A stretch of 64,000 bases of DNA from Ophiodon elongatus (lineage: Eukaryota; Chordata; Actinopteri; Perciformes; Hexagrammidae). The notes beneath the pieces are model-generated. The model was not told the DNA's origin. It saw only the letters and a list, made by a program, of their open reading frames with translations, and made no database searches. Where the stretch lies: NCBI GenBank assembly GCA_016806645.1, contig JACSYO010001856.1, positions 4,085,501-4,149,500 on the forward strand, written 5' to 3'. The position numbers and the translations under genes were made by a program. Below, one piece after another: positions 13,501 through 27,045 of this stretch (position 1 is the first letter of the stretch; each line of letters begins with the position of its first letter).

Positions 13501-15133
13501 CAACCACCGCATAGTTTTTAACATAAAAAAAAAGGGCAAAGCAAGGATTTTCTTGTATGTGCCTGCTGCCTTAATTGTATGCAAAGCTCTGAGCGAGACA
13601 GAGGGAGAGAAACAGGGAGTTAGGTTATCAGTGCTGAAGATTGTGATCTGGGAAATGCAGAGATCAAGTGTGCGTATCTCGATTTCAATAAAGTAAAAGT
13701 AGTCTTCATCAAAAAACGTGCATGTTACATGACATCTTCAGTAATGTCGGAACGATTACCGGTGGATATTAATGATTTCTAATCTACCTGCATGGACATA
13801 GCCTAAGCATGTACTGTCACGTTTTCAGGAATCTGATTTGTCTGCAAAGTGTCTCCCCCTCTGCTCCATTCACCTCCGTCACATCGTTCACATCAAGCCC
13901 TCATCTCTTGTCTCATGAAAGGCAGTCCATTACTGCATATTAGCAGCAGAGTGAGGCAGGGAGATAAGGGAGCCTGCTGATCAAACACACAGACAAATCG
14001 CCAGTGACAGAAACACACATTTGTTGCTCAGCGTTTAGCTTTGATCTCTGACTCTGCCAAGAGCCAGAGAGAGAGGCAAGTCTCAGCCTTTGAACTGAGG
14101 CTTTACAGAGGAGGTTTCTCTCTCTCTTTCTCTCTCTCATGGAGATCTGCGTCTACACTCTACATAGTCATCGTTTGAAAACCTGCTCCCCGACTGATAG
14201 CACCTACATATCCAGCAGGACAGTGAGGGGATGGATACAGTACAGGGCGGAGCAGAGTATCCACATCACTGACAGAGAACATGACACAGGTGATGTTGAT
14301 GCTGATTGTTTGAGATGCTGGTCCTCTGGTGGGCAGGCAGAGGCCTATTAGAGTGAAAGGATAGTTCAAGAATTTAACAGCAGTGTTCTTATAAAACCTG
14401 CATACGCTCCCAAATCACCCAGCAGCGGTATCAACAAGTTGTGTGACACACGCACACAAAGTTTTGATTAGCCTTTCTTCAAATCTCCTAATCTCTGATT
14501 TGTTTTGATATCACACTTCATTTTGTTTGCATCCTCGCAATCATGTGCAAACACATGGATTGGCGGGCACACACATACCCGCACACACACGGGGGGAGAG
14601 TTTTTGTAGCATAGTAATAACAGATAAGTGGCTTCTGTATGTCTAAGCTGTCATCCATGGATCATCTCATTTCCTGACCGGGCCGGCCCCAGCCCCCTGT
14701 GTGTTATTACAAACAGCCCAGATCATGTGACAGGGGAGGGAGATTACGGGGGGAAAACTAATTGAGGCTTCTCTGTGTGTTCTCTGCTGGAGAACAGTGG
14801 GGTGACTGTTTGGCCAGGCGGCCTGATACTCAACCCTCCCGTGTCCCTTGCAACCACAAAATGGCCATTACAAACAATGACCCCGTCAAAGCCAACAGAC
14901 CCAGCCAGCCTGTAGTGAACCGGATCGCTCTTTTGAAGCTTGGGGGAATCCCCTTATCCTGATGGCGGTGTACGGGTATAGGATTAGTGCATCTCAACAC
15001 CTGGCTCAACGTGTCATCTGATTGGTTAGCTCGTATTCAAGACAGGTTTAGACTGAGAACATTCTCCTTGATAACATGTGATTGAAACAAACCACAAAGA
15101 AATATGTCATGGATCTCGCTATTCCAGTGCTGC

Positions 15134-15135
<2 letters not shown>

Positions 15136-15185
<50 letters not shown>
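15136..15185. repeat. (AT)n microsatellite
   Basis: About 25 uninterrupted AT units; self-complementary, so a cruciform is possible. Confidence 0.97.
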
Positions 15186-15186
<1 letters not shown>

Positions 15187-18100
15187 TAATGTGAAGTCAA
15201 CCTTGAATACACCGTTCTCAGCTTCATCCTCTCCCGAATGCCTTGACCCAGCTACATTATTGATAACGTGTGTTGCTCTGGCTGCCGTGTACAGCAACTG
15301 CCCTGGTCGTAGCGTCACCAGCTCTGGCTCTGTACCATTCAGTGGTATTGTTACCTTCAGTACAATGGAGCTGGAGAGGGGCCACCAGCAGCAGCAGCAG
15401 CTACAGCCCACTGGTGCTCACATAGGAACAACTGTCAGCTAGCATTTGTTCTGAGTGGAGCAGTATGGCTGTCACACAGAGCTATTATTATGATACAGCC
15501 CTGGGTCGGGCTGGGGCTCCGGGGTGAAACGAAGTGATCCAGTGTCATCACTTTCAGCTCTGCTTCGCCGTATAACAGCATACTGTGAGGCCTGAGCGGA
15601 GACACATTCACATGAAGAGCTACACAAAAATTCCGTTTGACGGCGTGAAATACACGTGGAACTACAAAAAAGAAAATGCACACAGACAAGAAAAGTGGTC
15701 CGTATTTATCTAGAGCCGTGGAAGGTATGCAGGCACAAGACCTCCCTTTTCAACCACATTTACACAGTGACCCCTAATACCCACCGCCCTCACATAACAT
15801 AAACAGTCACATATACGCCGGTACTTACATGCACAATCCCAAACACACTTCTCGCTAGAGAAGATCCAGGCCTTGGCCAGTGAAGCAGACAGTGGGGGAT
15901 GGGGTTGTGGAAGGAGTGAGGGATTGTATTTCCTCTCAGGATATGGTCCCTGTGTTTTTTTTATGTGCAGTCTGCCCCAGGCCCGGCCCAGTTCCAGCCT
16001 GGTGCCAGTGCCAAGGCTAGCACAGGCGCCGTAGCTGGCTGGACAGGTCTGATAGCACTTTTACAAGTGGGAATCTGAGAGCCACTGTGCTTTTAAAGCT
16101 CGGCTACTTGTGCTGCATCTCAAATGACATCCTCTCACCACCAATAAAGCAATAATCTTGACCACTCCTGTGTCAAGTGGCTCTCTGGTCCTAAGTAATG
16201 CACTGTGTGTGAGACTGGGAGATTTGATCTGGGCTCATGGGAGTGATCGTCCTTCTTGGACACCATTCTGGGGTTCGTCCGAATGGAAATGGTGATTGAT
16301 CTTAACAGTGCTTGCTGGGCTGTTGACCATTGAATGGCGGCGTCATGAGTAGGAACAAGCCAGTCTACGCGACGAGACTGCAGGTCTTGTGGGAATCCTA
16401 GCTGACTGATTGGCCTGAATTCGGTACTTGATTTAAACGTTTCAGAATCCATTCAGGCTAAACTGATATTGATAAAAAACTGAACTAAACTGAAAACTGA
16501 TTATAGTTGAAATATATATATAGTATACCTACTATACAAAGCTCAACTGAGGGATTCTGTGAACCAGATTTCAGGCATAACAACAGGCTTTCTAGCTAGC
16601 ATTACTGCCAACTTACCAAGTTGAAGACTATCACAGGCTAACTTAATTTAAAAAATGATCCTCGCAATACATAGTGATTTTCTGAGCGGCTCATTTTCTC
16701 TGCGGATTTCCACTACGGCTCTCCAGCCCACAGAATTGCTGATGATTATCCAAGTTGAAAGATTCAGTGGGCTGAATTGCTGTGTATCTGTAACACGAAG
16801 CTGTGATTGTCCATGCCAGCGTGACCAACAACCAATCACTGACAACTACTGTTTGTCTATCCACCATCCTTTCCACAAACTGTCATGACTACACTTCCCA
16901 CGACAGGCATTCTGTTAAGACTTCCCTACACAGATTTTCACATATCCAATGGAGTACGACCAAGTTATATTCCAGTGATTTGTTATGCACTTTCATGATG
17001 TTGGGAGGCTTGCAAGAGACAGAATGCCCTTGATGGAAAGGGTCAAAATTATATTCGAAAACAATTCACAGATCGGATCAGAATAAAAAAAATATAACTT
17101 TTAGAGATGCTCCATTCGAGTTTTTCTGCAGCTGATACCAATTGTCGATTGCCGCTCAGCCATATTTGCCGACACAAATCGTTTTTGTTTGGAACTGGAA
17201 CACAAAGCTCCTGATTATTTTCTTTCACCACAGTCCCAAAAAATTGTTTAAACTGCCCTGAAGTCAGTGTAAACTGTAAAATATTCTAAATGTTATCCTT
17301 TTACTTTGCTATAGTCATCTGTAGTTAATATTTATTATTTATTTATTATAACATTTTTATTTTACAAGATTACATTTGAACATACAACTTTATGATTTAC
17401 CTTCGCCCAATACATATTTTTACTAATAGAGCCTGAACGCATCATAATGTTACTCAATTTAAACTCCGATGCTGCCAATGGTACTCGCACTCTTGCTGCT
17501 GGTTATCTGTATATCTGAATATCTGTTGCTAGCAGTAAAACTTTATTTCACAGTACGATGGTTGTGAATGCTTGCATGAATGACAAACCGTTGGGAATCC
17601 CTATGGATAACGAATCAGCTATGGAACGTTACAACACTTTTCAAAACCAATCCTGAGATACCCTAAGTTTTAGCTCCTCAGGGGTAAAAAAAATAAATAA
17701 ATGGATTCTACACTTCCCACAATGGAACTCTGCCTTTCATGAGACCCTCCCTGCTTAGTAAGCACACATATTTAAAAATCCACGCCCTAGTAGTTTATAA
17801 CAGAGACTTTGTGTTTAAAAATAATTACTGTGAAGACAATAATGTGTGATTAGGCTTAAAGCCATTAAGCAGCTTCTTGAAACTTTCTTTGCAAGCATGA
17901 ACTTCCTTACCAAATAATGGCATCACTACTTGGTCTTTGTGCCACTCCAAATAATGTTTCATGTTCCTGCAACCAATGCTCCACCCAACAATCTCACAAC
18001 AAAATCTCCACCCCCTCCTTTACAGGTTAGTCAAACAATTTCCCCAGTATTTCAAAACAGAGTGTAAGCTCTGGGGCTGCTTGGTTGCTCAAGTTGGAGG

Positions 18101-18225
18101 CCATGAACAGAAAAGAAAACCGCAGGGATAAGCACTATATGGGTCTTGCCTGTGTTGCAAGACACCCACCTTTTCTGTCTCCCACACAGACGGCACTGAA
18201 TCATCCAATTTTTAACATAATTAAT

Positions 18226-18257
18226 TTTTTTATGTATGTTGTTTTTTATGTATGTTG
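18226..18257. repeat. Two-copy 16-bp tandem duplication
   Basis: The unit TTTTTTATGTATGTTG is present twice, head to tail and identical, in an AT-rich context. It is probably a slippage product. Confidence 0.85.
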
Positions 18258-19505
18258 TTCATCGCCATTTCATTTGGGGTTGTCTCTTAAAAGCATCAGC
18301 TGAAAATAAATAGCAGTGACAACAGGCGGCTTTGACAGCGCTTAAGTCACTCATCCATTAGCCACTCCATCTAAACCTTCAGAGCTAATTGGTGAATCAA
18401 ATAATCAGAGTTAAGAGGTTTGGAAGGCACCGTGCCACCTGCATCGTGGATAATGTTACACTCTTACAGCAGCGTTAATGCACCGCTCCCTATTCCTGAC
18501 CCCTTAACCATTGTTCCCGGAGGCACTTTCATTATCCCAATGATGTGATGTGAACGGGTTGCTGTTTTACACTGAATGGACATATTAAAACTAACATGCT
18601 CGTAGAAGGGGTGAATAAGGGACAGAGGCAATTAGAGCAAATTCACAGGTACACTTCGGATTCATTACGGAATTATCATTGTCATTGACCGCTCAGCAGC
18701 GCCATAAAAATAATCACACACCATTATGAGCAATATTGTGGGGAAGCTAGTTAGTAGGCCACAGTGTAGTGAAGTGAATTTGTTTATTTACGGCTGGCTG
18801 GCTTTTGATTACTCAACATTTGACAAGAACAAATTCACAGTCATGCCAATTTTCTTCGGAACCATCCAGCGTGATAAAGACAACAGGGCTTTGATGGATT
18901 CTCTCAGGGGACTGATCATGTCAGCCAGATAACAGAACACTTGTTAAAAGACACATATCGCTTCTTTTGAACTCATTTGATTAGGTTTGTAAATTACTTG
19001 CGTTCCTAGTGGAGTTGCCTTCAGGATACAGAACAACTTGACGTGCAAATGGAAGTCAGATTGGGATTTCATCTTCGCATGCAGTTACAGTGACTTGTGA
19101 ATCTCTTTGCTGTTGACTTTTAGGAAAACTGGCATCACTACCAAATACACAAGTGTCCGAACAAATAACCTCCAGTAAAGTAAAAGAAAAACTAGATGCT
19201 TTAATGGAAGAATCATACAGGCTTGATGTATTATAACCAAACAACATATGAATCAGGCAGGGAAATAGAGAGTGAATTAGCATCAGGACAGGTCTCTCCC
19301 AGCCTTCCACAAGCCTCCCATCATTCATTATGATGATCTATGGCTGCTCTTTATGCCCTGACTTGATATTTCAGACTCATGTGAGGTGTGGATCATTAGG
19401 GAAAGCTTTTACCATTAATAAGCAGACGTTGTTTGTTTACATGACTAATACTCCAAGAGGCAATGAGGTTGAAGCATTTAGAGCAGGGCATTCATCTTCC
19501 CCACA

Positions 19506-19543
19506 CCAGTAAATATCACCCAGATGCTATTGATATTTACTGG
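19506..19543. repeat. Perfect inverted repeat (13-bp stem, 12-nt loop)
   Basis: The left arm CCAGTAAATATCA (19506-19518) and right arm TGATATTTACTGG (19531-19543) are exact reverse complements, separated by 12 bases. It could be the core of a regulatory element, a transposon-end remnant or chance. The stem is too short for a typical microRNA precursor. Confidence 0.85.
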
Positions 19544-20459
19544 GCTGTAGAGAAAATGGCTGGAGTGGACAGGCTTCATCATGTGAGGCGACGTTCGAGG
19601 AAGGAGGAGGATGGAACGAAGGAATGTAGAAATACATGAAGGTAGGGAAGGACGGAAGGAAGGTTTAGAATTCAAAAGCAGTGAAGTAGAGGAATCCGAA
19701 AAGGCCCGTGTGCAGATTTGTTTTGGTCAAACCAAAAGCGAAATACAGGACAAAACAGAAATCTCAGCACCAGACAAGTGTATAGGAATCGGGCTATGTT
19801 TGAAGTAAGGAGTGACCTGGGTTGGGTTGTTTGCTCAGGGGGTTAGCCTTTGCTGTCACAATAGACCAATTAATATCCAACCAGTCTTAAACAGGCTTGC
19901 GAAGATAACCAGGCGATAAGGCTAACTATTGAGTTGACTCATGGGTATCCACACACGTAAACACATGGACAAAAGTGCTGAGCATATTTTTATCCAGAGC
20001 TACTCCCAGTTTGATCAGCAACAACAAAAATAATGGTGACAAATTAAAGGAACAAATTGAATATGTGAGTGAAGAAACATTGAATGTAAATGATGCTTCC
20101 ATACGAGACATGAGGCAACTCTGTTGCATGTTTATATACTTACTCCATATTTGTTGCGTCAATGATATTTTGACTGCTGCCTGGTATACTGCTGGCAATG
20201 ATTATTTCCAGTTATGGAACTGCAGCAAGCTGTAGAGAGGTGGGCTGGGTGGATGATTGGTGTACACAAAGTTTCACTAACATTACCCAAGTACTTTGAG
20301 TGCCTTTACAGTTGGAAGATACTTTAATTTCAAATATTTTTTCACTATGTTGATAAAAAGAAAACATTTTTCAGGCGAGGTTAAGTTTCTTTCTGAACAT
20401 ATTTGCTATTCCAAATAAGTTGTACATAACCTTCATTTCTAGGAGGTTGCATTAGGAGT

Positions 20460-21215
20460 CAATGAATGGTTTGGTGAGTATAAAAATAATGTAAGTTTTA
20501 GTGTGCAGCCCTCCCAGTCCCCAGATCTCAACCTAGTTGAACACATATGGTAGATTTTGGACCAAGAAATGAAGTGAACGCAGGAGTCTCAAATTCATGA
20601 AATGGTCAATCCCCATATTACGTGTTAAGATGCCCAACTTTAACAGCAGAAATAAAAATGTTTACAGCCTGATACAAAAAATGTTAGGTCTCTATAACTA
20701 ATATCTTAGCTGATATTGTGTCCAACATTTTTTTTCCGTGAGTAAAATTGTAACGTTAGTATTATTTTATTTGTTTTATTTATATGTTAGCACCAGGACC
20801 AGCGAAGAGCAACAAGACCACAGGGTTAACGTTAGCCGGCAATAAACAAAGAGTAGCATATCGCCGAGCTTCCTACTAGCTTGTTAGCCTTAGCTAGTTT
20901 GGTAGCTTTGAGCTAGGCGGTTGCGCATTCTGGATAAGGCTGTGTCGTCACAGCCAAGAGGTCGACGGGTTGAGCTGCCGCACTTTGAGCTTTCATTTTC
21001 TTCAAAAACCTATGGGTGAAGTCAGGGAGACTACATCCAAATTCGATGGAATCTATGTTTTGGACTGTTCTACAAGACAGTGCTCTCCATCACAACACAA
21101 TGAGGGCATATGTTTTGAAGTAATGGCATCTCATCCTTCCTGTAGAGTTCCAGATACTCATACAATATATACTAAAGACCACTGAAGCTGTTCATGTTGG
21201 TTTCCTCCCTTAATT
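20460..21215 (+). pseudogene. Tc1-like transposase remnant, split by an insertion
   Basis: The left piece (about 20460-20562) reads QPSQSPDLNLVEHIW followed by a TAG stop. The phrase SPDLNxxEHxW is the signature around the catalytic acidic residues near the C-terminal end of Tc1/mariner transposases. The right piece (about 21058-21215) resumes with nucleotide phrases that I recognise as the 3' end of the same kind of teleost element: GACAGTGCTCTCCATCA, GTAGAGTTCCAGA and TTGAAGCTGTTC. Between them are about 495 bp that do not belong, flanked by an exact 8-bp repeat TTTTGGAC. The coding frame has stops and is dead. The N-terminal part of the transposase was not found upstream. Confidence 0.65.
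20563..21057. mobile_element. Candidate nested insertion with 8-bp target duplication
   Basis: About 495 bp inserted into the Tc1-like relic, bounded by TTTTGGAC at 20555-20562 and 21058-21065. The left half contains phrases such as AACAGCAGAAATAAA and TTTACAGCCTGATACAAAAA, known to me as part of fish repeats, and the right half has GTTAGCC/TTAGCTAG-rich sequence. An 8-bp duplication suits hAT-type elements, but clear terminal inverted repeats are not visible (starts CAAGAAATG, ends GAATCTATG), so the class is uncertain. It may be composite. Confidence 0.45.
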
Positions 21216-22123
21216 TGTCACCGATCTGTACATGCACATGCACAGACTTGCACACCCACAAAGACACACATTCACACACACTACACCATATGCTGAGTGA
21301 TGCTGGCACTAATTAAAAGCTCTTGGTGAAAGGTTAGAGAAAGCAGATGCATCACTTGACCTTTTCCAAACATCATCATAACATAACAACAAAAAGGGAG
21401 TGTGAGCAAACAGACAGGAGCATTAGCATGTTCTGATGGTAACATGGACAAGGTGGGGCACTGCTAATGGCAAACTGGGTACTGACAAAGATTCAGCAAA
21501 AGGAAGTACAGATCCTGATCCCAGCTAAGCATGTTCCAAAAAGCCCTATAAAAACATTGCAGTCATTCAGAGATCAGTGCTCCCATGTAGGCTTTGTCGT
21601 ACCTACCAGGGGAGGAGGCCTCGAAGACCATGGGAGCAGGAAAACACAGCCATCAGGCTCCCACAACACAGTCATATCTCCTCTGTGTCTGTAACTGTGT
21701 TAAATTGCAATTATGTCCTTGTTAATGCTGTAATAGAGCAGGGCATAGGGGAGCATGGGGGATGGACACTGAGGTTGGGGGAAGTGTGGAAAGACCACGG
21801 AGGTGAAGCAAAGTGCAGGGACTCATTTATGATTCCTCATATTCCTGTAGAAGCTGGCAGGAGACGGAGATAATATGGAATCGTTGATGACTGATGACAG
21901 CAAAGACGTGTCCTTTCACCCTATGGATTATTGAGATTAGTTTCTAAGGCCCGCCCACCTCCTTTCCTTAGACCCGACCAGGAAAAGAAAGTGGCTTAAC
22001 TTGTCATCCCTTTAGAGAACGGTGTAATTAACGGGCTCTGATGAGCAGCTCAATCTCCACAGACAGGAGGAGATTGGCCTGGTTTTGGAGAAGAGGTGCA
22101 GAGTGTGAGTATGTGTGTGTCAG

Positions 22124-22168
22124 ACAGAGAAAGAGAGAAAGAGAGAAAGAGAGAAAGAGAGAAAGAGA
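22124..22168. repeat. (AGAGAAAG)n microsatellite
   Basis: About five tandem AGAGAAAG units, preceded by a short GT run. Confidence 0.9.
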
Positions 22169-24489
22169 CACTCATGACATCTACAGTATGTGCACCACAC
22201 TGATGCCAACTTGTCCTTGAATGCAACCTCACTCATGTATTTCTTATTAGTTCATGATTTCATTCATTTAAAATCCAAATTTGCAGGTAGGGTTCAATTT
22301 ATTGTAAAATTGTGGCAAGAAAACCCCCAGATATCTGCCCGCAGAGGGTCACCAGTGCCATTACAACTAATTTTGAAATATATTTGACGAATCTGTAAAA
22401 GGACAAGATACATTCGTATTAGCTTATTGACACGTTGGAGGGGGAGAGAAGAATGGTGGAGTGCTATCGTCAGAGAGCAGTGCAGCACTTCCTCCTGTCT
22501 CCCTTGAGGATAAATATTTGAATCAAATTATCTACGTTATTTTTGTCTCTACCCGTGACGTTGGCTCTCAGCATCAGGGGAAACGCTTTCGCACACAAGA
22601 ACAGCATTTCATCCAGAGTGGTTTACTACAAAAACACCAGTAGTGATGCAGCGTTAAAGCAATTCATAATGCATGATTACACAATGTGTACTGTAGTTCC
22701 AACATGCATATGCTGAAGCACAATTTTAAGGGCTTGTAAAACATGCCTACTGTATGTGTGCTTTAGGGAATAACAGAAATAGTTCAGCTAACTAATACAG
22801 ACAAGTAAACCTCTCAATAATTTAACAATGCTGTTTTTTTTATCTTATCCATCCCATTTAGATAGTAACTAATAAATGAAACAATGTTGTGATAGTTACA
22901 TGTGAAGTAACAAGCTGTAACCACCTTGTGTCAATATACAGAGAGAGCAGGCACACACAAAAACATCCACAAAAAAATATTCTACTCATATAATTGTCTT
23001 ATATAAGAATAATACAATATGCTTTAGGTTTGTAGTCTGAATTTTAACTACTTTCTCCTGAGGAAATAGTCTCCACGCAAACTGCTTACAGTGTGCTGTG
23101 TGGATTACTCAGATATAAACTAGGCCACTGTTTCTGGAAAGAGATGTTACTTTTGAATTTTTAAAAGCATTTCAACAGAAATTTCATTCACCTCCTTTTC
23201 GCCTAATGCATGTTGGAATTAGAGTCGCCTCACCATGACCCCTGAAGAGGAACAAAATGCTATAGTGAATTAATGTTTTAGTAACAGGCTGCCCTTGTAC
23301 AAGTAGAATGAGACTCTATAGGCGACTGAATAAAATTCACTTACTCTGTGGAAATATTCCATCAATTGCCTTTTTCGAGAATTTTTCTTTTTGTGATTCC
23401 ATATACCGAATGCCCCGAAACCGTCTGGTCATGCAGCATCCGATCCATCTGATGATATCATTAATCCAACCTGATTTGAAATATAAAAGGGGAGGGGCAG
23501 GCCATTCCTCACAGTAATCTGCCAATATTGAGACAGCAGGAGCACTTAGAGGGAGACAGCGTTGGGAAAGCACAATAGAAAGTGTTTTAGCAGAGCCTGT
23601 TCTGAAGTCTGGTCAAACACAAATGCTTCCAGTCATGGGGGGTCTTAACCTGCCACGTCATTGGTCATTACCAACTTGCCTTGAGAATCTTAAGTTGTTG
23701 TTAAAATGCAAAAAGGCGAAACATCCAAAAAGGTCACAGACAGTGACATGGTGAACTAATCTGCACTGGACTGTGACAACATCTCATAATTATCAGTGTC
23801 TTTTTTTTCCACACAGGCTTTTTTTTTCTTCTTTTTTTTCCCCTGCTACAATTTCACAGGCATTTATATCCACGAGGGAGAAATATGAATTAGAAAGCTG
23901 GAGGATAGAAAAACCAGGAAACATAAGAATAATGTAGATGCAGAGATACAGAACACATCTGACAATGCAAGACATAGTCACGTGCTTTTCGCTGTGTGCG
24001 GGAGTTTGCACATTTTCGATGTTTGTCTTACTGAATGGAGAGCTCCATAGAGATTCACACCTAAGCAATAACTCCACACCAAGAGCAGATGGACGGCAGA
24101 ACACTTTGAAATGGGTTCAGTGTTGAGACCTGTGAATCAGTGAACCAGTTAAACCAGATCAACTGGGGTGTAAACTCTTAAACTGGGTGGAGAGCATTAA
24201 CTGAAGATTGAACTCTGCGATTAAGGTTGTTCTGAAATAATGTGTGTAAGCAAAACTTTAAAATGAAAGTTTACTGTCGGCAAAAATTAATGAAGATGTC
24301 TTCATTGAATAAACCCAAATTGCTTGCCAGTGTTATTGAAAAGGCTTCAGTGAAGGGGTTAAAGTGTATTTTATGGTCATCATGGGGACAATAAATGAAG
24401 GATGCAATGAACAAAACGGCCCAAATTAATATTGGATTTATGAGCAGAGCAGTGATACACACACGGTGATTTAAATTCCCAGGCTCTCA

Positions 24490-24538
24490 CTCCCTCACTC
24501 CCTCCCTCCCTCCCTCCGTCCCTCCCTCCCTCCCTCCC
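24490..24538. repeat. (CCCT)n microsatellite
   Basis: About twelve CCCT/TCCC units with one CCGT variant; a pure pyrimidine strand. Confidence 0.93.
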
Positions 24539-26398
24539 AATTTAACACGTCATCACTCCACACTTTGATCTTGTAGCACCAAACAACTTACCTTTGCACT
24601 TTCAGGTTCTCTTACGCCGGCTCTCCGCTCACCAACATCCACCTGTGTCCACACGCAGCTGCCACTGAAAGAGAGACAGACGCATTTGGTGAGAAAGGAC
24701 AGCGTGTGAATGGCACAATGAGATAGACTGACTCATTCGACCTTCATTGAAGAACCTAGCATGCGAGTTGTAAAATCAAAGCGCAACACGATTGTAAAGC
24801 CAATGCTTTGACTGATGAAACAAACACATTAACTTTGCAGTGCGATCAAGTTCCCCGGCTGAAATGGTTTCACATGTCTCAGTGTTTGATGAGTCTATTC
24901 ACTAAATTGGCATAAGCATCTGTATGATGATTAAACTGCTTCTAAATCCCTCAGAGGCATTTGTTGCTCTTTCACCTTAGTCATCATTGTTATGGTAGCT
25001 CTCTGAATTGTTATTTTACTTTTCACACCCTTCGTGCAAGTTGAAGGAACAGCGACTGCAAAAATATGACTGATATGAGCTGCTGGTTTTTTTTTTTTTA
25101 TGTGCATTATTTTAGTGAAGGAAAAACCTTTTGTTACTATGTGACTGTCTTCAGACTCTCGTCTTCCTTTCCCTCTCTGAGAGCTCTGTCTTTGGGTTAA
25201 TATTAGAAACCTAAAGGCAGCATAGTTAGGAGATTATCTATAAACTTTCAAAGCATTCACTTGCTGTTCCCACAGTCTAGTTAATATTTTCTAGAGTTTT
25301 ATGATAACTCAACAGATTTAGTGTGTGATATAAAACTGTAATCTATCGCTATGGCTTGGAAAAGACTGTTGAGGATTCAAAAAACAGAAGGAAACTGAGC
25401 CATGTTTCAGTTCGATGCCAGACCTTGTTAACCCTCCCCCTCCACTATGACATCATCCTGTCTGGGAGTGAGGTACGTGATTGACCTTGAGGTGTCTTCA
25501 GACATTACAACATACCCTTTATCTCCCTTTTCCAGTACAACCCCTGAGAAAAACCAGTATCAGAAATAATCATTCAAACAATACAAATGTGTTAGTTGGT
25601 ATAGTAGATGGAGATGTCCGTTACGACCACGCGCTCCTCTCTCTCTTCCTTTCGCCAACGTTGTTTTCAGTCCACCTGGCCTTGAGCCTTTTGCTCTCTG
25701 GATCCTCATTGTTGGGACCTTCCCATTCAACTCAGTCCTGAAGAGGCAAATCAAATCTTCTGCTATGAACGACTCGTCTCTTTAAAAAGTGCTTCAAAGA
25801 AATATACATAACTATCTGCACTTGTAAATTATGTTGTTGTGGTTGAAGCTTGTTTAATGTATGTTTGGCCTGATTCTTATTTCTATACAAAGTGCATTTC
25901 TATTACAAATAGTTTTCAAAAGGAAAGCCATAAGAACTTATCTTCTTTACTTATATTAATGTCTGAGCGCTGTGACTTTGACCCATGTACTTGTTGCTTT
26001 TTATTGCTTGCAATGTTGGTGAAGAGCTCAATATTCTTCTGTCGATAAAACATAAATGTCTGCGTTGTTGATTTAAGTGCCATACAGACAGATAGACCGG
26101 AACCTTTACGTGTGAGTGACCCAACGACGTGATCCTGAAAAGGAAGACTGGGTTACCGTGGAGCTTTGCGCAAGCCACACATGATGCCGTGTGCTCACTT
26201 TAATTAATTTCTGCAGTACAATAGAGAACTCGTTCAGAAAAAGCTTCCCTAAAGGTTTGTGGGATACTGATGGTAGTCGATGTCCTTCAGTTACCCTTCA
26301 TTCACAGGCGTACCACGCTCATTTCAAATCATAAAACACGCTTGCCAGGATTTTAGGATGCTGCCAATTGCTATTGTTTGTGATAGTGTTTATGTACA

Positions 26399-26402
26399 TA
26401 CA

Positions 26403-26441
<39 letters not shown>

Positions 26442-26464
26442 TCACAAACACGCGCGCACACACT
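26399..26464. repeat. (CA)n microsatellite with CGCGCG
   Basis: A CA run with CATA and CTCA interruptions that ends in ACGCGCGCACACAC, an alternating purine-pyrimidine stretch. Confidence 0.93.
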
Positions 26465-27045
26465 ATAGTGAACTCATTAGTCATTCTGTCATAAAAGCAG
26501 TGTCAGCGTGAACAATAAACGTGGCTCATCCAAAACAAGGCTTTTGTCTGTCTAAAAGAAATAGTGTTGGCAGGCAGTGTCTCTAACAATGCAATAACCA
26601 AATAGGCCACACACACAAAAACACACACACACAGGCCTATACCGCACTACATGTAACACAGCAGAACACTGCTGCGTTGGGCCTGTCTGATTACAGCAAG
26701 TGATAGAGGAGAGGGAAATTAACCTATCTACCAGACCATCTGAAGCTAAAACAAATAAGGAGATGTAGGACAGAGACAAAGGGGGAGGGGGAGGAGGAGG
26801 AGGAGGAAGAATACAGAAGACCAATTAAAGAGAGACGAGGTCGGATTATGATGAGAAGGTGGTGGGTGATCAGGGGGAGGAGAGTGGATAAGGCAGTAAA
26901 AACATCAATATTTACTTAATCCTCCATACAAAGGTGACAAGGAGAAAGGCATTGGTATACAGGTCAACAACAGTATGTTAACGATGTGTGTTAAATACAA
27001 AGAATGGCAGGAGAGGGTGATCTGAATGGACTGAGCAGGGGGATG

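Larger units (their letters stand above)
9271..20440. other. Noncoding, gene desert
   Basis: No coding exon could be supported in this 11-kb stretch. It holds (CA)n at 10.05 kb, (AT)n at 15.14 kb, a possible repeat fragment at 10.39-10.50 kb rich in GCTAACAG phrases, a possible diverged transposon fragment around 17.10-17.19 kb, a two-copy 16-bp tandem duplication at 18.23 kb, and a perfect hairpin at 19.51 kb. The rest is AT-rich single-copy-looking sequence. Confidence 0.65.
21216..27040. other. Noncoding, gene desert
   Basis: No gene was seen. The stretch contains a GAAA/GA repeat at 22.12 kb, a CCCT repeat at 24.49 kb, (CA)n at 26.40 kb and several poly-T runs (near 23.80-23.84 kb and 25.09 kb). 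Open frames here have no recognisable domains. Confidence 0.65.

Noticed and set aside
17090..17190. Possible hAT-type fragment with GATGCTCCATTCGAG and GCTGATACCAATTGTCGATTGCCG
   Set aside because: It resembles the terminal phrases of known fish elements, but is too short and diverged to call without a repeat search.
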